From the NCBI RefSeq assembly GCF_022601895.1, contig NZ_JAKVIO010000027.1, positions 1-58,185 on the forward strand: 58,185 bases of DNA, written 5' to 3'. This document shows, piece by piece, positions 1-9,396 of this stretch. The notes beneath the pieces are model-generated. The model had not been told where the DNA came from, searched no databases, and saw nothing but the letters and a program-made list of their open reading frames with translations. Each line of letters begins with the position of its first letter. The stretch's first letter is position 1. The stretch is from Sphingomonas sp. LaA6.9. Its GTDB lineage: Bacteria; Pseudomonadota; Alphaproteobacteria; Sphingomonadales; Sphingomonadaceae. The translations under genes and the position numbers were made by a program.

Positions 1-411
1 GCAGCAGCGCGTCCGTGCGGTGTGGCAGCATCGGTCACGATACCCTCGGCTGAACCATCGGAAACGATCCATGTCGTCGTCGCACCGGTCAAGGCGGAGA
101 GCGCGGTCGGCATATTCGCCGAGCCGATGGCCATGCTCATTCTCGGCAAGGTCGCCGGCGCGGTAATTCCGGACGACCGGCTTAGAAAGGCCTATGGCCT
201 GACGCCGGCGGAGGCGCGGCTCCTGAGCGCGCTCGTTGCGGGCGAACGCCTCTCAGCCTATGCCGAACGAACGCAGGTCAGCATCACAACCGCCAAGTTT
301 CACCTCTCCGCCCTTTTCGCGAAGACCGGCGTCCGACGCCAGACCGATCTCATCCGGCTGGCACTGGCCGATCCCGTTCTGCGGCTGCACGTTGATACCG
401 CAATGACGTGA
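1..411 (+). CDS. LuxR-type HTH regulator, C-terminal part (cut by window start)
   Basis: The reading frame is open from base 1, so the real start lies upstream; an in-frame GTG at 22 has no reason to be the true start. The last ~65 residues form a LuxR/GerE-type helix-turn-helix: YGLTPAEARLLSALVAG is the usual first helix, then a recognition helix around SITTAKFHLSALFAKTG. The N-terminal part is too short to identify the sensor domain. It is probably a DNA-binding transcription regulator. About 250 bp without a convincing gene follow before the convergent katE. Confidence 0.75.
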   Translation, partial: AAARPCGVAASVTIPSAEPSETIHVVVAPVKAESAVGIFAEPMAMLILGKVAGAVIPDDRLRKAYGLTPAEARLLSALVAGERLSAYAERTQVSITTAKFHLSALFAKTGVRRQTDLIRLALADPVLRLHVDTAMT

Positions 412-662
412 GCGGGCAGGTGGACGAATTCGAGGACGGCAATTCTGTCGCTTCCACTTGATCGCCGCGATCACTTGGCCGGCAACGGCCGCGCGCCGAG
501 CACAGTGAGCTATTCATCAAACCGCTCTGGAAAGCATGACGGGCAAGCCCAAACCCGTGGGTCGACGAGGTGCAAGCGCCGCCGACACGATCGGCAAAAT
601 TCCCTAAGCCCGCGAAACTTGAGCAGCCATGGCCCATGGCTAGGTGATCTTGCAGTCTGTTC

Positions 663-2768
663 TCAGGCCAGCATCCGCAATGTTGGCTCGCGCTCCCAAT
701 AGCGTCTCGAGGCTGCTGTCACGAAGCCCTTGTCGAGGGCAACGACGCCCGAATCCGCTATCACGCCTGCCTTGTCGAGTAGCGCCTGCGCTTCGGGTGT
801 GTGACCGATAGCCTTGAGATGTCCGAATGCATCCATGACAAACTGGATTGCGGCCGCTTCCTTGAGCAAAGCCTTGCAGCCGGCTTCGGACAGTATGATT
901 GCGACTGCATCGACCATGACAGACGGCGTCCCGGCAAGTTGCCCGTCTGCGACGAGCAGCGAGCCGTCCGATAGCTTCGCGCCGCCGACCCTGGGGGCGA
1001 TGATGACCGGCTTTGCGCCCGCGTCCTTGACCAGCTTGCGCACGGACGCGACAGTCCCGGCATCCGAACCATCCGCGACGAGAATACCGATTGCTCTGCC
1101 CTTTATGCTCTCGGGCGCGCGTGGGCCGTCGACGATCCGCAGCGCCGGCGACGGATCGAGATCCCGTACGGGTGCGGCGACTGGCGATGCTTTGGGAACG
1201 GGCATGTTGAGGCCAGAGCCCACGCGTCCGGCGAGATCGGGATCGACGTTCACGAGGTTGGCAAGCATCCGCGTGCGCACATGCGCAAGCCCGACCTTGG
1301 ACAGTTCGAACACAAGCGCCGAGGCAAGATGCGCCTGTTCTGGAACGGCAAGCGAGCGGAAGAACAGGCGTGCCTGACTGTAATGGTCCGCAAAGCTTTC
1401 AGGGCGGATGCGCAGCTTGTCCCCTTGTTCATACTGTTCGGCACGGCCGGGAAAACTCGAGAAACCGGTCATTGGACATTCGCGAGGCCCGCCTGCTTCG
1501 CCCGCCTCGGCCAGGCTGTTCGGCTCGTAATTGGCCCGGCCCTTGGGCTGCAGCATCTGCATGTGCCCGTCACGCTGGAAGTTTATCACCGGGCATCTTG
1601 CCGCGTTGACGGGGATCTGATGAAAGTTGGTGGATCCCAGTCGTTTGAGCTGCGTGTCGAGATAGCTGAACAGCCGTCCCTGCAGCAGCGGATCGTTTGT
1701 GAAATCGATGCCGGGCACGATGTTCGCGGGGCAATAGGCGACCTGCTCGGTCTCCGCGAAGAAGTTGTCGGGCCAGCGATCCAGCACCATCCGCCCGATC
1801 ATCCGTACCGGAAGCACCTCTTCGGGAATGATCTTGGTGGGATCGAGCACGTCGAACGGCAGGCTGTCGGCGAACTTCTGGTCGAACGCCTGGATCCCCA
1901 GCTCCCATTCCGGGAAGTCGCCGCTGTCGATGGCTTCGAACAGGTCGCGGCGGTGAAAGTCGGGGTCCGCGCCTGCAATCTTCACGGCTTCGTCCCAGAT
2001 CGTCGATTGCAGGCCCTGTCTGGGTTTCCAGTGGAATTTGACGAAGGTTGACTTGCCCTTCGCGTTCACCATGCGAAACGTATGGACACCGAAGCCCTCG
2101 ATCGTACGCAAGCTGCGGGGGATGGTGCGGTCCGACATCGCCCACATGATCATGTGGGTCGATTCAGGCATCAGACTGATAAAATCCCAAAAGGTGTCGT
2201 GCGCGGACGCGGCCTGTGGATAGCCGCGATCCGCTTCCATCTTCACCGAATGGACGAGGTCGGGGAACTTGATCGCATCCTGTATGAAGAAGACCGGGAT
2301 ATTGTTGCCGACGAGATCCCAGTTACCCGCCTGGGTGTAGAACTTGACCGCAAATCCGCGCACGTCGCGCGGCGTGTCGACTGATCCTGCCCCACCCGCG
2401 ACGGTGGAGAACCGGGTGAAGACGGGCGTGCGTTTGCCCTTTTCGCTGAAGAGGTCCGCCCTGGTGAGGTCGCTCAGATCCTCATAGCTTTCGAAATAGC
2501 CATGCGCTGCCGACCCGCGGGCATGTACGATGCGTTCGGGAATGCGCTCGTGATCGAAATGGAAGATCTTTTCGCGCAGGACGAAGTCTTCGAGCAGTAC
2601 GGGGCCGCGCGTGCCGGCCTTGAGCTGGTTCTGATTGTCGGAGACGCGAATGCCCTGGTTGGTAGTGAGATGCGCGTCGGCATCGTCATGGCGGCCTTTT
2701 TCAGGGACATGCTGATGGAGTTCGCCTCCGTTGCCATTGTCTGTGTCGAAACCGTTGTTGCTCGCCAT
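663..2768 (-). CDS. katE: Large-subunit (clade II) monofunctional catalase, HPII/KatE type
   Basis: Haem catalase that disproportionates hydrogen peroxide. The 701-residue length and C-terminal DJ-1/PfpI-like domain (from about residue 545) mark the large HPII class. Catalytic His82 ([10 protein letters not shown]), Asn155 (DLVGNN) and haem-ligand Tyr369 (RLFSYLD) have the same spacing as His128, Asn201 and Tyr415 of E. coli HPII. The ATG at 2768 is preferred over an upstream TTG because TTGAGGATTACC supplies a ribosome-binding site. It is the last gene of a minus-strand operon with the flavoprotein 24 bp upstream and the hemerythrin-like gene, so peroxide defence is the likely shared role. 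A low-complexity Gly/Asn/Asp/His N-terminal tail of about 40 residues is typical of the family. Confidence 0.96.
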   Translation of the reverse strand: MASNNGFDTDNGNGGELHQHVPEKGRHDDADAHLTTNQGIRVSDNQNQLKAGTRGPVLLEDFVLREKIFHFDHERIPERIVHARGSAAHGYFESYEDLSDLTRADLFSEKGKRTPVFTRFSTVAGGAGSVDTPRDVRGFAVKFYTQAGNWDLVGNNIPVFFIQDAIKFPDLVHSVKMEADRGYPQAASAHDTFWDFISLMPESTHMIMWAMSDRTIPRSLRTIEGFGVHTFRMVNAKGKSTFVKFHWKPRQGLQSTIWDEAVKIAGADPDFHRRDLFEAIDSGDFPEWELGIQAFDQKFADSLPFDVLDPTKIIPEEVLPVRMIGRMVLDRWPDNFFAETEQVAYCPANIVPGIDFTNDPLLQGRLFSYLDTQLKRLGSTNFHQIPVNAARCPVINFQRDGHMQMLQPKGRANYEPNSLAEAGEAGGPRECPMTGFSSFPGRAEQYEQGDKLRIRPESFADHYSQARLFFRSLAVPEQAHLASALVFELSKVGLAHVRTRMLANLVNVDPDLAGRVGSGLNMPVPKASPVAAPVRDLDPSPALRIVDGPRAPESIKGRAIGILVADGSDAGTVASVRKLVKDAGAKPVIIAPRVGGAKLSDGSLLVADGQLAGTPSVMVDAVAIILSEAGCKALLKEAAAIQFVMDAFGHLKAIGHTPEAQALLDKAGVIADSGVVALDKGFVTAASRRYWEREPTLRMLA

Positions 2769-2791
2769 GATGGTAATCCTCAAAACAAGAG

Positions 2792-3784
2792 TCAGGAAGG
2801 AAATGCGGAGTCGAGTGCCGGTGAAGAACGCGCTGTCGCGCAGTAGCGTGGAGACCGATGGGCAAGATCGTTGCGAATGGTCGTGGCCGCGACACCGCCG
2901 TCTCCCATGGCGTGGCTGATCTGATCGAGACCCAGCACAACATCGCCAGCGGCGTAGAGACCCGGCACGCTCGTGCGCTGATGGGCGTCGACGATCAGGC
3001 AGCCCTCATCCGACAACGCCGCACCAACATCGGCAGCGCGTTCGGAACGGATCACCGATCCAAGCGCGGGATAGAGGACATCGAAAGAGAGTGTCCCCTG
3101 TGGCAAGGTCAGGTGGATCCGGTCACGATCAATCCCGATCGTGGAACAGGGGCCGGGGATCGTAATGACACCGGCCTGCGCAAGGCGGTCCGCGCAACCT
3201 TGGTCCAGCACAGCACCATCGGGTGACACAAGTGTCACATCGGCGCTGTACGAGCGCAGGAAAAGTGCTTCTCTTTCACCATGTTCGGCATTGCCAAGCA
3301 CGGCAATGCGGCGATCCCGGATCTCGTAGGCATCGCAGATGGGGCAGTATCGCAACAGACCGCGGGCCAGCGCGTCATCGTGAATGGTTTCGGGCATTGA
3401 AGGACGATTGTTGACGACGCCCGTAGCGAGCAGGACCGTCCGCGCGGCAAGGCATCCATGATCGCCATAAGCCAAAAAAGCGCCGCCCTCGCCTTCGAGC
3501 CTCTCGACCATCCCGTCCAGAATCTGTGTTCCGAACTGGATGGCCTGCGACCGCATGCGGATCAGCAAGTCACCGCCTGCGATGCCATCAGGAAAGCCGG
3601 CATGGTTGTGCGTCCGAGGAATGGAGGCAGCCCTGCTGTTTCCTGCATCGATCAGGATGACGCGCAGCAGAAATCGCGAAAGATAGATGGCGGCGGTGAG
3701 ACCTGCGGGTCCACCGCCGATAATGAGGCAGTCGACCACGTGGGATTCGATCCCGCTGCGGCTCGGATCATCACGAAACGCCAT
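2792..3784 (-). CDS. Thioredoxin-reductase-like NAD(P)/FAD flavoprotein
   Basis: A 330-residue two-dinucleotide-domain flavoprotein. The FAD-binding GGGPAG is at residues 23-28, the redox pair CPIC is at 147-150 in the place of CATC in TrxB, and a C-terminal FAD motif ends in [15 protein letters not shown]. The length fits low-molecular-weight thioredoxin reductases, but the NADPH motif is weak ([11 protein letters not shown]), so the electron partner may not be thioredoxin. The ATG at 3784 follows TTGAGGCGG. It lies between the hemerythrin-like gene (55 bp upstream) and katE (24 bp downstream), which points to reduction of a partner during oxidative stress. Calling it trxB would overstate the evidence. 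Confidence 0.85.
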   Translation of the reverse strand: MAFRDDPSRSGIESHVVDCLIIGGGPAGLTAAIYLSRFLLRVILIDAGNSRAASIPRTHNHAGFPDGIAGGDLLIRMRSQAIQFGTQILDGMVERLEGEGGAFLAYGDHGCLAARTVLLATGVVNNRPSMPETIHDDALARGLLRYCPICDAYEIRDRRIAVLGNAEHGEREALFLRSYSADVTLVSPDGAVLDQGCADRLAQAGVITIPGPCSTIGIDRDRIHLTLPQGTLSFDVLYPALGSVIRSERAADVGAALSDEGCLIVDAHQRTSVPGLYAAGDVVLGLDQISHAMGDGGVAATTIRNDLAHRSPRYCATARSSPALDSAFPS

Positions 3785-3839
3785 TGCGCCGCCTCAAAAT
3801 GCCAATGCCTGCCAAGCTGCTCTGGGCGTGAAGCGCCAA

Positions 3840-4349
3840 TCAAACGGTCACTTCGGCCAGCGTCGTCGTTTCGGGCTTTGGCAATCCCGACACCTTGTAG
3901 CGTGCCGTCAATTCGGCCTGCCGCTGAGCCAGCTGTTCGCCAAGCGCGTCCATATCGAGTCCGGCCCTGCGCGCCTGAGAGAACATGCCCTCCATGCGCT
4001 TTTCCTCTTCTTCAACATGATGTTCGATCTGTTCAGAAAGGACCTTGACCTTGGCGTCGTAGAAATCGTCGCTGGGCGTGCCCGCCTCGATCTCTGCGAT
4101 CAACACTTTCGCGCCATCATGCTCGACATAGGCTTCCTTGAGCAGATCCTCGTCGATCTTGCCCTCGCAAGCCGGGTAGAAGATTTCTTCCTCGATCGTG
4201 GCGTGGACGCTCAAATCCATGCAGATCTGCATGGCGAGCATTTGTTTCTTACCGTCGCCCTTCGCGCCCGCGAACTGCTCGAAAAGGGCCTCTACTTTTC
4301 GATGATCCGCTTTCAGAAGTGCGATCGCGTCCTGCTTGCTGTCGACCAT
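3840..4349 (-). CDS. Hemerythrin-like HHE domain protein
   Basis: A 169-residue helical protein with hemerythrin-type diiron ligands: His16 (ADHR), His49 and Glu53 in HATIEEEIFYP, His77 (EHDGAK), and His110/His111 with Glu115 (EHHVEEEEKRME). Such cation-binding proteins bind oxygen or nitric oxide or act in iron and stress sensing; the exact role here is not known. The start follows GGAGACGGTGAC. It is the first gene of the operon leading to the flavoprotein and katE, with a possible general-stress promoter just upstream. The C-terminal 40 residues are a variable tail. Confidence 0.88.
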   Translation of the reverse strand: MVDSKQDAIALLKADHRKVEALFEQFAGAKGDGKKQMLAMQICMDLSVHATIEEEIFYPACEGKIDEDLLKEAYVEHDGAKVLIAEIEAGTPSDDFYDAKVKVLSEQIEHHVEEEEKRMEGMFSQARRAGLDMDALGEQLAQRQAELTARYKVSGLPKPETTTLAEVTV

Positions 4350-4399
4350 GTCACCGTCTCCTGTGAGGAGAGATGAATGGGCTCTCCGTCACTAGAGGG

Positions 4400-4425
4400 A
4401 ACAAGTGAATGATCCCCACTGTTCC
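4400..4425 (-). promoter_or_regulatory. Possible EcfG (general stress sigma) promoter of the hemerythrin-katE operon
   Basis: On the minus strand GGAAC (4425-4421), 17 bp and TGTT (4403-4400) precede the hemerythrin-like gene by about 50 bp. The EcfG-type alphaproteobacterial consensus is GGAAC, 16-18 bp, CGTT, so the match is one base short. Regulation of KatE by the general stress response is well known. The same bases also form the inverted repeat GGAACA-N16-TGTTCC, so a repressor operator is an alternative. Confidence 0.45.
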
Positions 4426-4595
4426 TCGGCATTTCCTGTTGCGAGTCGTTAGCATCCAGATCGAAAAGCCCGCGCCCCGTTCATGCCAGGGCGGGAAGTG
4501 AGGACCCGATCACGCACCTCGCAAGCGACGGGCGTTGGCGACGACACCCCTGTGAACGGGAGCGAGCATCTCGCCGGACAGCGTCAACATCGCAG

Positions 4596-4724
4596 TTAGG
4601 GCCGAGGCCGGCGCCAGGCCACTTGAGCCGCTGCCTTAGTCGGGAGGGTCTTGTAGCGGGGCGTATAGCCCTTGCGCCGGACCTGAACGAACCAGCCGTC
4701 CTTGCGCTTCGTTAGGGTCGCCAT
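4596..4724 (-). pseudogene. Phage-type integrase remnant (N-terminal 42 codons)
   Basis: From ATG 4724 the minus strand reads MATLTKRKDGWFVQVRRKGY, continues with a TPRYKTLPTKAAAQ stretch and stops at TAA 4598-4596. This is the Arm-type DNA-binding N-terminus of tyrosine recombinases; the catalytic domain is absent. It lies 104 bp beyond the 3' end of tRNA-Pro and on the same strand, the classical place for an integrase beside its attachment site. The remnant therefore suggests a past integration and later loss. The remaining bases from 4350 to 4828 hold no other convincing gene. Confidence 0.7.
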
Positions 4725-4828
4725 TTGTGTGTGTCACGAGTGTGTCAGGAGCGACGAAAAGCGGCGGCAAGGGTGCTCGGCTATCTTACGATAACCGCAG
4801 CATTTCCCAGATTTCCGCGAGTTCTAAA

Positions 4829-4905
4829 TGGTCGGGGAGAGAGGATTCGAACCTCCGGCCCCTGCCTCCCGAAGACAGTGCTCTACCAGGCTGAGCTACT
4901 CCCCG
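4829..4905 (-). tRNA. tRNA-Pro, anticodon CGG
   Basis: The complement folds as a complete 77-nt tRNA with encoded CCA (4831-4829). Acceptor arm CGGGGAG/CTCCCCG, D arm GCTC/GAGC, anticodon arm CTGTC/GGCAG with loop TTCGGGA, and T arm GGAGG-TTCGAAT-CCTCT. The CGG anticodon reads the proline codon CCG, and the C1-G72 pair with A73 is typical of bacterial tRNA-Pro. The 3' end faces the integrase remnant. Confidence 0.95.
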
Positions 4906-4985
4906 ACCGATCCGGCTGCGCGTGGCGCGCCGGTAAGGCAGGCGGCGGCTTATAACAGCGAAGTCGCGCGGTTCAAGCCCGCTCT

Positions 4986-6284
4986 TCACTTGTGGAGCGC
5001 AGCGATCATCTCGTCGATATTGGTGAACTTTTTCCGCGGAGATCTGTCGCTTGCGCGTGCAACTTCAGCCGCTTCGATCTTCTGCCAGTCGCGGAAGGTT
5101 ACGATTTCAACGTTGCGAGTGGCCAGCAGCGAATCGAGTCCGGCGCGTCCGGGCTTCTGCGAATGGCCCGGCGTGTCGGCCGCGATTGCGTCGGCTATCA
5201 TATAGCCGTCGGGGCGGTTGGTGCCGATCGTGCCCGTCGGCCCCCGCCGCGCCCAGCCGACCGCATAGAGGCCGGGCAATATGCGTCCGTCGACATTGGC
5301 GAAGCGGCCGCGGCCATGCTCATAGGGCACGCCCTCGATCGGCGGGGTGGTATAGCCGATGCAGCTGACGACCAGCCCGCATGGAATGGCATACCGTTCG
5401 CCCGTGCCGTGCGACCGCAATTCGGCGTCGAGCACCGTACGCTCGACAATCATCCTTTCGACCCTTTGGCCGCCCTCGATCGCCACGGGCATCGCAAAGA
5501 AATCGAAGTCGATCGTCACGGGCTTCGCCACGGGGTTTGCGGCAAAGCCGCGCAGGTGCGTCACCGATTTGCGCATGCCCGGCTCGAGCATCGCGTCGTC
5601 GCCTTGGGGCGGCAGGTCGGCGGGGTCGACGCGCGGCGCGGCGCGTTCGAGATGCGCGAGCTCGCCCAGTTCCTTGGGGGTCATCGCGATCTGGTGCGGC
5701 CCACGTCTGCCAAGCACGCTGATATGGCGGATCGCCGAGCCGCCGAGCGCGTGCAGTGCGTATTCGACGATGTCGGAATCGGCGAATTCGGCGGGGGTTT
5801 TCGCGAGTATCCGCGCAACGTCGAGCGCAACATTGCCGTTGCCGATGATGACCGCGCCCGCGGCATCGAGCGGGGGCGCGAGATCGGTGAACTCGGGATG
5901 GCCGTTATACCAGCCGACAAAGGCGGCGGAGCCGATGACGCCCGGCAGATCGCTGCCCGGTATGTCGAGCGGGCGGTCGCGCGGCGCGCCTGTTGCGAGC
6001 ACGACCGCATCATAGAGCGACTGCAACTCGGCGATACTGATATCCTTGCCGACCGCGACATTGCCGACGAAGCGGACATTGTCCGACAGCGCGACCATCT
6101 CGTAGCGCTTGGCGACATTCTTGATCGACTGGTGATCGGGCGCGACGCCGAAGCGGATCAGGCCATAGGGCACGGGCAGCCGGTCTATCACATCGACGCG
6201 GACCTCGTCCCCGAAGGCCTTCTGGCACGCCTCGGCGGTGTAATAGCCCGCCGGCCCGGATCCGATTACCGCGATATGCCGCAT
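4986..6284 (-). CDS. FAD-dependent ferredoxin-NADP+ reductase, adrenodoxin-reductase/FprA type
   Basis: A 432-residue flavoprotein that moves electrons between NADPH and a ferredoxin or similar iron-sulfur carrier. The N-terminal GSGPAGYYTAE binds FAD, PVPYGLIRFGVAPDH is the family signature, GNGNVALDVARIL is the NADP-binding motif near residue 150, and GPTGTIGTNRPDG is the C-terminal FAD contact. The ATG at 6284 is chosen because GGGAGGGCGG lies upstream; a TTG directly before it is disregarded. The gene stands alone between tRNA-Pro and the divergent pnuC, so its redox partner cannot be told from context. Confidence 0.9.
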   Translation of the reverse strand: MRHIAVIGSGPAGYYTAEACQKAFGDEVRVDVIDRLPVPYGLIRFGVAPDHQSIKNVAKRYEMVALSDNVRFVGNVAVGKDISIAELQSLYDAVVLATGAPRDRPLDIPGSDLPGVIGSAAFVGWYNGHPEFTDLAPPLDAAGAVIIGNGNVALDVARILAKTPAEFADSDIVEYALHALGGSAIRHISVLGRRGPHQIAMTPKELGELAHLERAAPRVDPADLPPQGDDAMLEPGMRKSVTHLRGFAANPVAKPVTIDFDFFAMPVAIEGGQRVERMIVERTVLDAELRSHGTGERYAIPCGLVVSCIGYTTPPIEGVPYEHGRGRFANVDGRILPGLYAVGWARRGPTGTIGTNRPDGYMIADAIAADTPGHSQKPGRAGLDSLLATRNVEIVTFRDWQKIEAAEVARASDRSPRKKFTNIDEMIAALHK

Positions 6285-6381
6285 CAACCGCCCTCCCGCT
6301 ATTTTTCAGTGATCGTAACGCGGCCCCGCTACGGCGCAAGGGGCGCTGGCGGGGTGCGCATCGCACTGCTATCGAAGGGCG

Positions 6382-6960
6382 GTGGGAAATCTCGAAGTCA
6401 TCGCGGCCATCCTGGGCGTAATCAATGTCGCGCTGGTCGTTCGGCGCAGTATCTGGAATTTCCCCGTGGCGATGGTGACGGTGTCGCTCTACGCGGTCAT
6501 CTTCTTCAATGCGCGGCTTTACAGCAACGCGATGCTGCAGATCTTCTTTTTCGTCCTGAACATTTACGGCTGGTGGTACTGGGCGCGCTGCAAGGCGGAG
6601 ATGGGCGAAATCCGCGTCGAGGTCATGGATCTCTGGAAGCGCCTCGTCACGCCGGTCGGGATCGCGATCATGGTCCTGCTGTGGGGCTGGCTGATGAGTA
6701 CCCAGACCGATGCCGACTTTGCCTGGTGGGACGCGACAATCGCGATGATGAGCGTGGCTGCGCAGATCCTCCTGTCGCGGCGCTATATCGAGAACTGGAT
6801 CCTGTGGATCGCGGTCGATGTGCTCGCGGTCGGGCTCTACTGGGTCAAGGAGCTCCCGACGACTTCGGCGCTTTATGTCGCGCTGCTTGCGCTCTCGATC
6901 TGGGGGCAGGAGGAATGGCTTCGCGCGTTGCGGGGCAAACGGCTCAAGGCGACCGCCTGA
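6382..6960 (+). CDS. pnuC: Nicotinamide riboside/mononucleotide transporter PnuC
   Basis: A 192-residue inner-membrane protein with about seven hydrophobic segments. The PnuC signature is visible: VRRSIWNFPVAMVTVSLYAV, then YGWWYWARCK, then a late NWILWIAVDVLAVGLYW segment. The family moves nicotinamide riboside by facilitated diffusion for NAD salvage. The GTG start at 6382 follows GAAGGGC. No NadR-like kinase gene lies next to it; it is convergent with the beta-propeller gene 10 bp downstream. Confidence 0.88.
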   Translation: MGNLEVIAAILGVINVALVVRRSIWNFPVAMVTVSLYAVIFFNARLYSNAMLQIFFFVLNIYGWWYWARCKAEMGEIRVEVMDLWKRLVTPVGIAIMVLLWGWLMSTQTDADFAWWDATIAMMSVAAQILLSRRYIENWILWIAVDVLAVGLYWVKELPTTSALYVALLALSIWGQEEWLRALRGKRLKATA

Positions 6961-6969
6961 GCGGTCCTG

Positions 6970-7920
6970 TCACGGTGCGATGCCAAGCCCGTCGCCATTC
7001 TTTCCCGCCGCGATCCGGCGCAGCACCCTGCCGCTCTTCATGTCGATCTCGGCGACCTGGTCGCGCCCGGTCTCGGCAGCGTAAAGCCGCGATCCGTCGG
7101 GCGAGAACAGGATCGTTACCTGCGCGGCTTCGCGCGTTCCGCTGACGGTGATGGTGCGGCGGACCTTGCGGCTGGCACGGTCGATCTCGGTCAGCGTGCC
7201 CGACCCGACATTGGAGGTGACGACGGTCCGGCCATCGGGGCTCATCGTGACGCGGATCGCAACGGGGTCGACCGCCACTTCGGCGACGGGTTTCAGCGTG
7301 CCGGTATCGATCACCTGCACGCGCGGGGCGCCGAGGTCGCCGACCCACAGCTCTTTGCCGTCAGGCGACAGTGCGATTCCCTCGGGCTGTCCGCCTACCG
7401 TGATATCGCCGATCTTGGTGCGGGCATTGGTGTCGATGACGCTCACCGTACCCGCGCGGATATTGGCCACATAGGCGCGCGATCCGTCGGCGGTGATGGC
7501 GACCATATGCGATCCTTCCTGATCGGTCGCCACCGCCGCGACCTCACCCGTGTCGGGATTGGCGATGGTCAGCGTGCGGCTCCCCTCGGTCGTCGCGATC
7601 AGTCGCCCGTCACCGAGCCAGACCAGGCCGTGCGGGCGTGCATTGGGGCTGATGTCGAGTCGCTTCACCAGCTTGCCGCTCGCGACTTCGAAAATGTCGA
7701 TTGTCGATCCGCCGTAAGCGACCACCGCAGCCCGGCTGCCATCGGGTGAAACAGCGATTTCGTGCGGCATTCGCGCGGTCGGCACGCGTGCGCGCTCTTT
7801 TCCCGTCGACAATGTGATGAAGCTCACTGTGTCTTCACCCTTATTGCCTATGATGAGTGTCTCGCAGCGCGCCTCCGCGGCGGCGAGCAGAGGCAATGCA
7901 GACAGGATGAGGCGCCGCAT
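6970..7920 (-). CDS. YncE/YVTN-type beta-propeller periplasmic protein
   Basis: A 316-residue secreted protein made of repeated blades with the motif SPDGSR or similar (SPDGSRAAV, TADGSRAYV, SPDGKELWV, SPDGRTVV, SPDGSRLYA) spaced about 40 residues apart, as in YVTN/NHL propellers. The ATG at 7920 is chosen over the upstream start because AAGGGAGAC precedes it and a signal peptide (RRLILSALPLLAAAEARC) follows directly. No catalytic residues can be named; a binding or scaffold role in the periplasm is inferred. Confidence 0.82.
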   Translation of the reverse strand: MRRLILSALPLLAAAEARCETLIIGNKGEDTVSFITLSTGKERARVPTARMPHEIAVSPDGSRAAVVAYGGSTIDIFEVASGKLVKRLDISPNARPHGLVWLGDGRLIATTEGSRTLTIANPDTGEVAAVATDQEGSHMVAITADGSRAYVANIRAGTVSVIDTNARTKIGDITVGGQPEGIALSPDGKELWVGDLGAPRVQVIDTGTLKPVAEVAVDPVAIRVTMSPDGRTVVTSNVGSGTLTEIDRASRKVRRTITVSGTREAAQVTILFSPDGSRLYAAETGRDQVAEIDMKSGRVLRRIAAGKNGDGLGIAP

Positions 7921-8101
7921 GAACTTGTCTCCCTTGGGGATATTGCCGGTCGGGCCGATGCTAGGCGGCGTGTTCGCCAAAGGAAATGGGGCGCGGAATC
8001 ATTGCGCATTGCTGTGCATTGAAACGGATTGATGGTTGCGCTCGATTGACCCCGTGCAGCGTAAATATTAGGCCTGACACTCAGGTGGGAGGACTTTGGA
8101 T

Positions 8102-8617
8102 ATGTGGCGCGGATTGATGCTCAGCATTCCGCTCGTCATGGCGACATGGCAGGTGCCGGCTTTCGCGCAGGCCGACGAGCCCGCAGCCAGCGAGGAAGGC
8201 GCTCCGTGCAAATTGTCACAGAAGAAGAAGCAGGGCTCAAGCATGCTGGGCGGCATTCTGGGCGGCATTGCCGGCAGCACGCTCGGGCGCGGGAGCGTCG
8301 GCAGCTTCATCCCGTTCAACCTGGTCAGCACGACGCTGACCAACGCCATCGCGTGCAAGCTTGACAAGGACGAGCAGAAAAAGGCGGCGAAGGCGACCGA
8401 TGTCGCAATCTCCAAGGGTGTCGGCGGCAGCGAGAGCTGGACGAGCACGACGCGCGAGGGGGTCAGCGGCACCTCGACCGTCACTGCGCAAGCGCAGGGT
8501 GCCGACGGCGCGGATTGCGTGACGGTCGACGACGTCATCATCGTCAATGGCGAAGAGACGATCGCTTCCAAGCGGATGTGCCGCGCGCAGGGCGGTTCGG
8601 GCTATGCGGTGGTCTGA
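8102..8617 (+). CDS. Secreted glycine-zipper protein of unknown function
   Basis: A 171-residue protein with a cleavable signal peptide (LMLSIPLVMATWQVPAFAQA). A glycine-zipper segment, MLGGILGGIAGSTLGRG, follows near residue 50, as in small outer-membrane or surface-antigen proteins. Three cysteines remain in the mature part. The ATG at 8102 is eight bases after GGGAGGAC; a TTG two codons earlier sits too close to that site. Its end overlaps the start of the ClpP-like gene, so the two are translationally coupled. I do not recognise a characterised family. Confidence 0.72.
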   Translation: MWRGLMLSIPLVMATWQVPAFAQADEPAASEEGAPCKLSQKKKQGSSMLGGILGGIAGSTLGRGSVGSFIPFNLVSTTLTNAIACKLDKDEQKKAAKATDVAISKGVGGSESWTSTTREGVSGTSTVTAQAQGADGADCVTVDDVIIVNGEETIASKRMCRAQGGSGYAVV

Positions 8618-9320
8618 GGCATCACGGCTGCGCCGCGCGGTCGTGGCCATTGCATCGCTGGCCCTGCTGGCGGCGGCGCCTACGGGGATGGATCCCGAAA
8701 ATCCCACCTGCCCCAAGGCGCTCAACTGGACCAGCTATCCCGAGATGCGCTTCACGCTCCGCGAGGAGAAGGGGCGTCGCGTCCTGCTCGCCGAAGGCAA
8801 GATCGACACGGGCATGGTGACCCGACTTGCCGACGCGATCGAGACCAACAAGCCGATCCAGGAGATCTGGCTGCGTTCGCCGGGCGGCAGCGCGTCCATC
8901 GGCAACGAGGCGGGACGGCTCATTCGCAGCCTCAACATCGCGACGCGTATTCCCGCGACCTGGGCGTGCTTCAGCGCGTGCAACTTCGTCTTCATGGGCG
9001 GCCCTGTGCGCTGGGTCGATCCGGGCGGATTGTTCGTCGTTCACATGTTCACGCACCTGTCCGATCGTGATGCGGTGAAGGAAGACCTCGCGCGCGGCAC
9101 CGACGAAGCGATCGAGACGATCGGCGATATCGAGCAGGGTTCGGCGCTGCTCGCGAGCGACGACAATGATTTCCTGATCCGCATGGGCGTCTCGCGCAAG
9201 CTGCTGACCGAGGTGATGTACCGGCAAAAGGCGATTGCGGGGCAGGGGGAGGACCGTTCGACGCGGCGCTGCCTGACGCAGGACGAGCTGTTCAGATACC
9301 GCGTCACCAACGTCCGCTGA
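8604..9320 (+). CDS. Periplasmic ClpP/crotonase-fold protein (COG3904-like)
   Basis: A 238-residue protein with an N-terminal hydrophobic export signal (residues 10-26). The core resembles the ClpP/crotonase fold: [18 protein letters not shown] (SPGG at 92-95), then [13 protein letters not shown] with Ser124 in the place of a catalytic serine, and FVVHMF with His147. COG3904-type proteins share this layout and are predicted periplasmic hydrolases; none of this shows activity. The start ATG at 8604 lies inside the end of the preceding glycine-zipper gene (14-bp overlap). A cysteine before and after Ser124 (CFSAC) could form a disulfide. Confidence 0.75.
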   Translation: MRWSEASRLRRAVVAIASLALLAAAPTGMDPENPTCPKALNWTSYPEMRFTLREEKGRRVLLAEGKIDTGMVTRLADAIETNKPIQEIWLRSPGGSASIGNEAGRLIRSLNIATRIPATWACFSACNFVFMGGPVRWVDPGGLFVVHMFTHLSDRDAVKEDLARGTDEAIETIGDIEQGSALLASDDNDFLIRMGVSRKLLTEVMYRQKAIAGQGEDRSTRRCLTQDELFRYRVTNVR

Positions 9321-9396
9321 TCACCGCGGATCACAATTGCTGACAGCGCGGCGGCGCGATGCTATCGGGCGGCAAATTCCAGAAAGCCTTACACCT

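Noticed and set aside
4510-4633. Minus-strand stretch that could encode the end of a transporter-like protein (TAMLTLSGEMLAPVHRGVVA)
   Set aside because: Only about 40 codons, overlaps the integrase remnant in another frame, and I could not match it to a family with confidence.
4992-7145. 717-codon plus-strand ORF
   Set aside because: Antisense shadow of the ferredoxin reductase gene; composition follows third-codon GC bias and no domain is seen.
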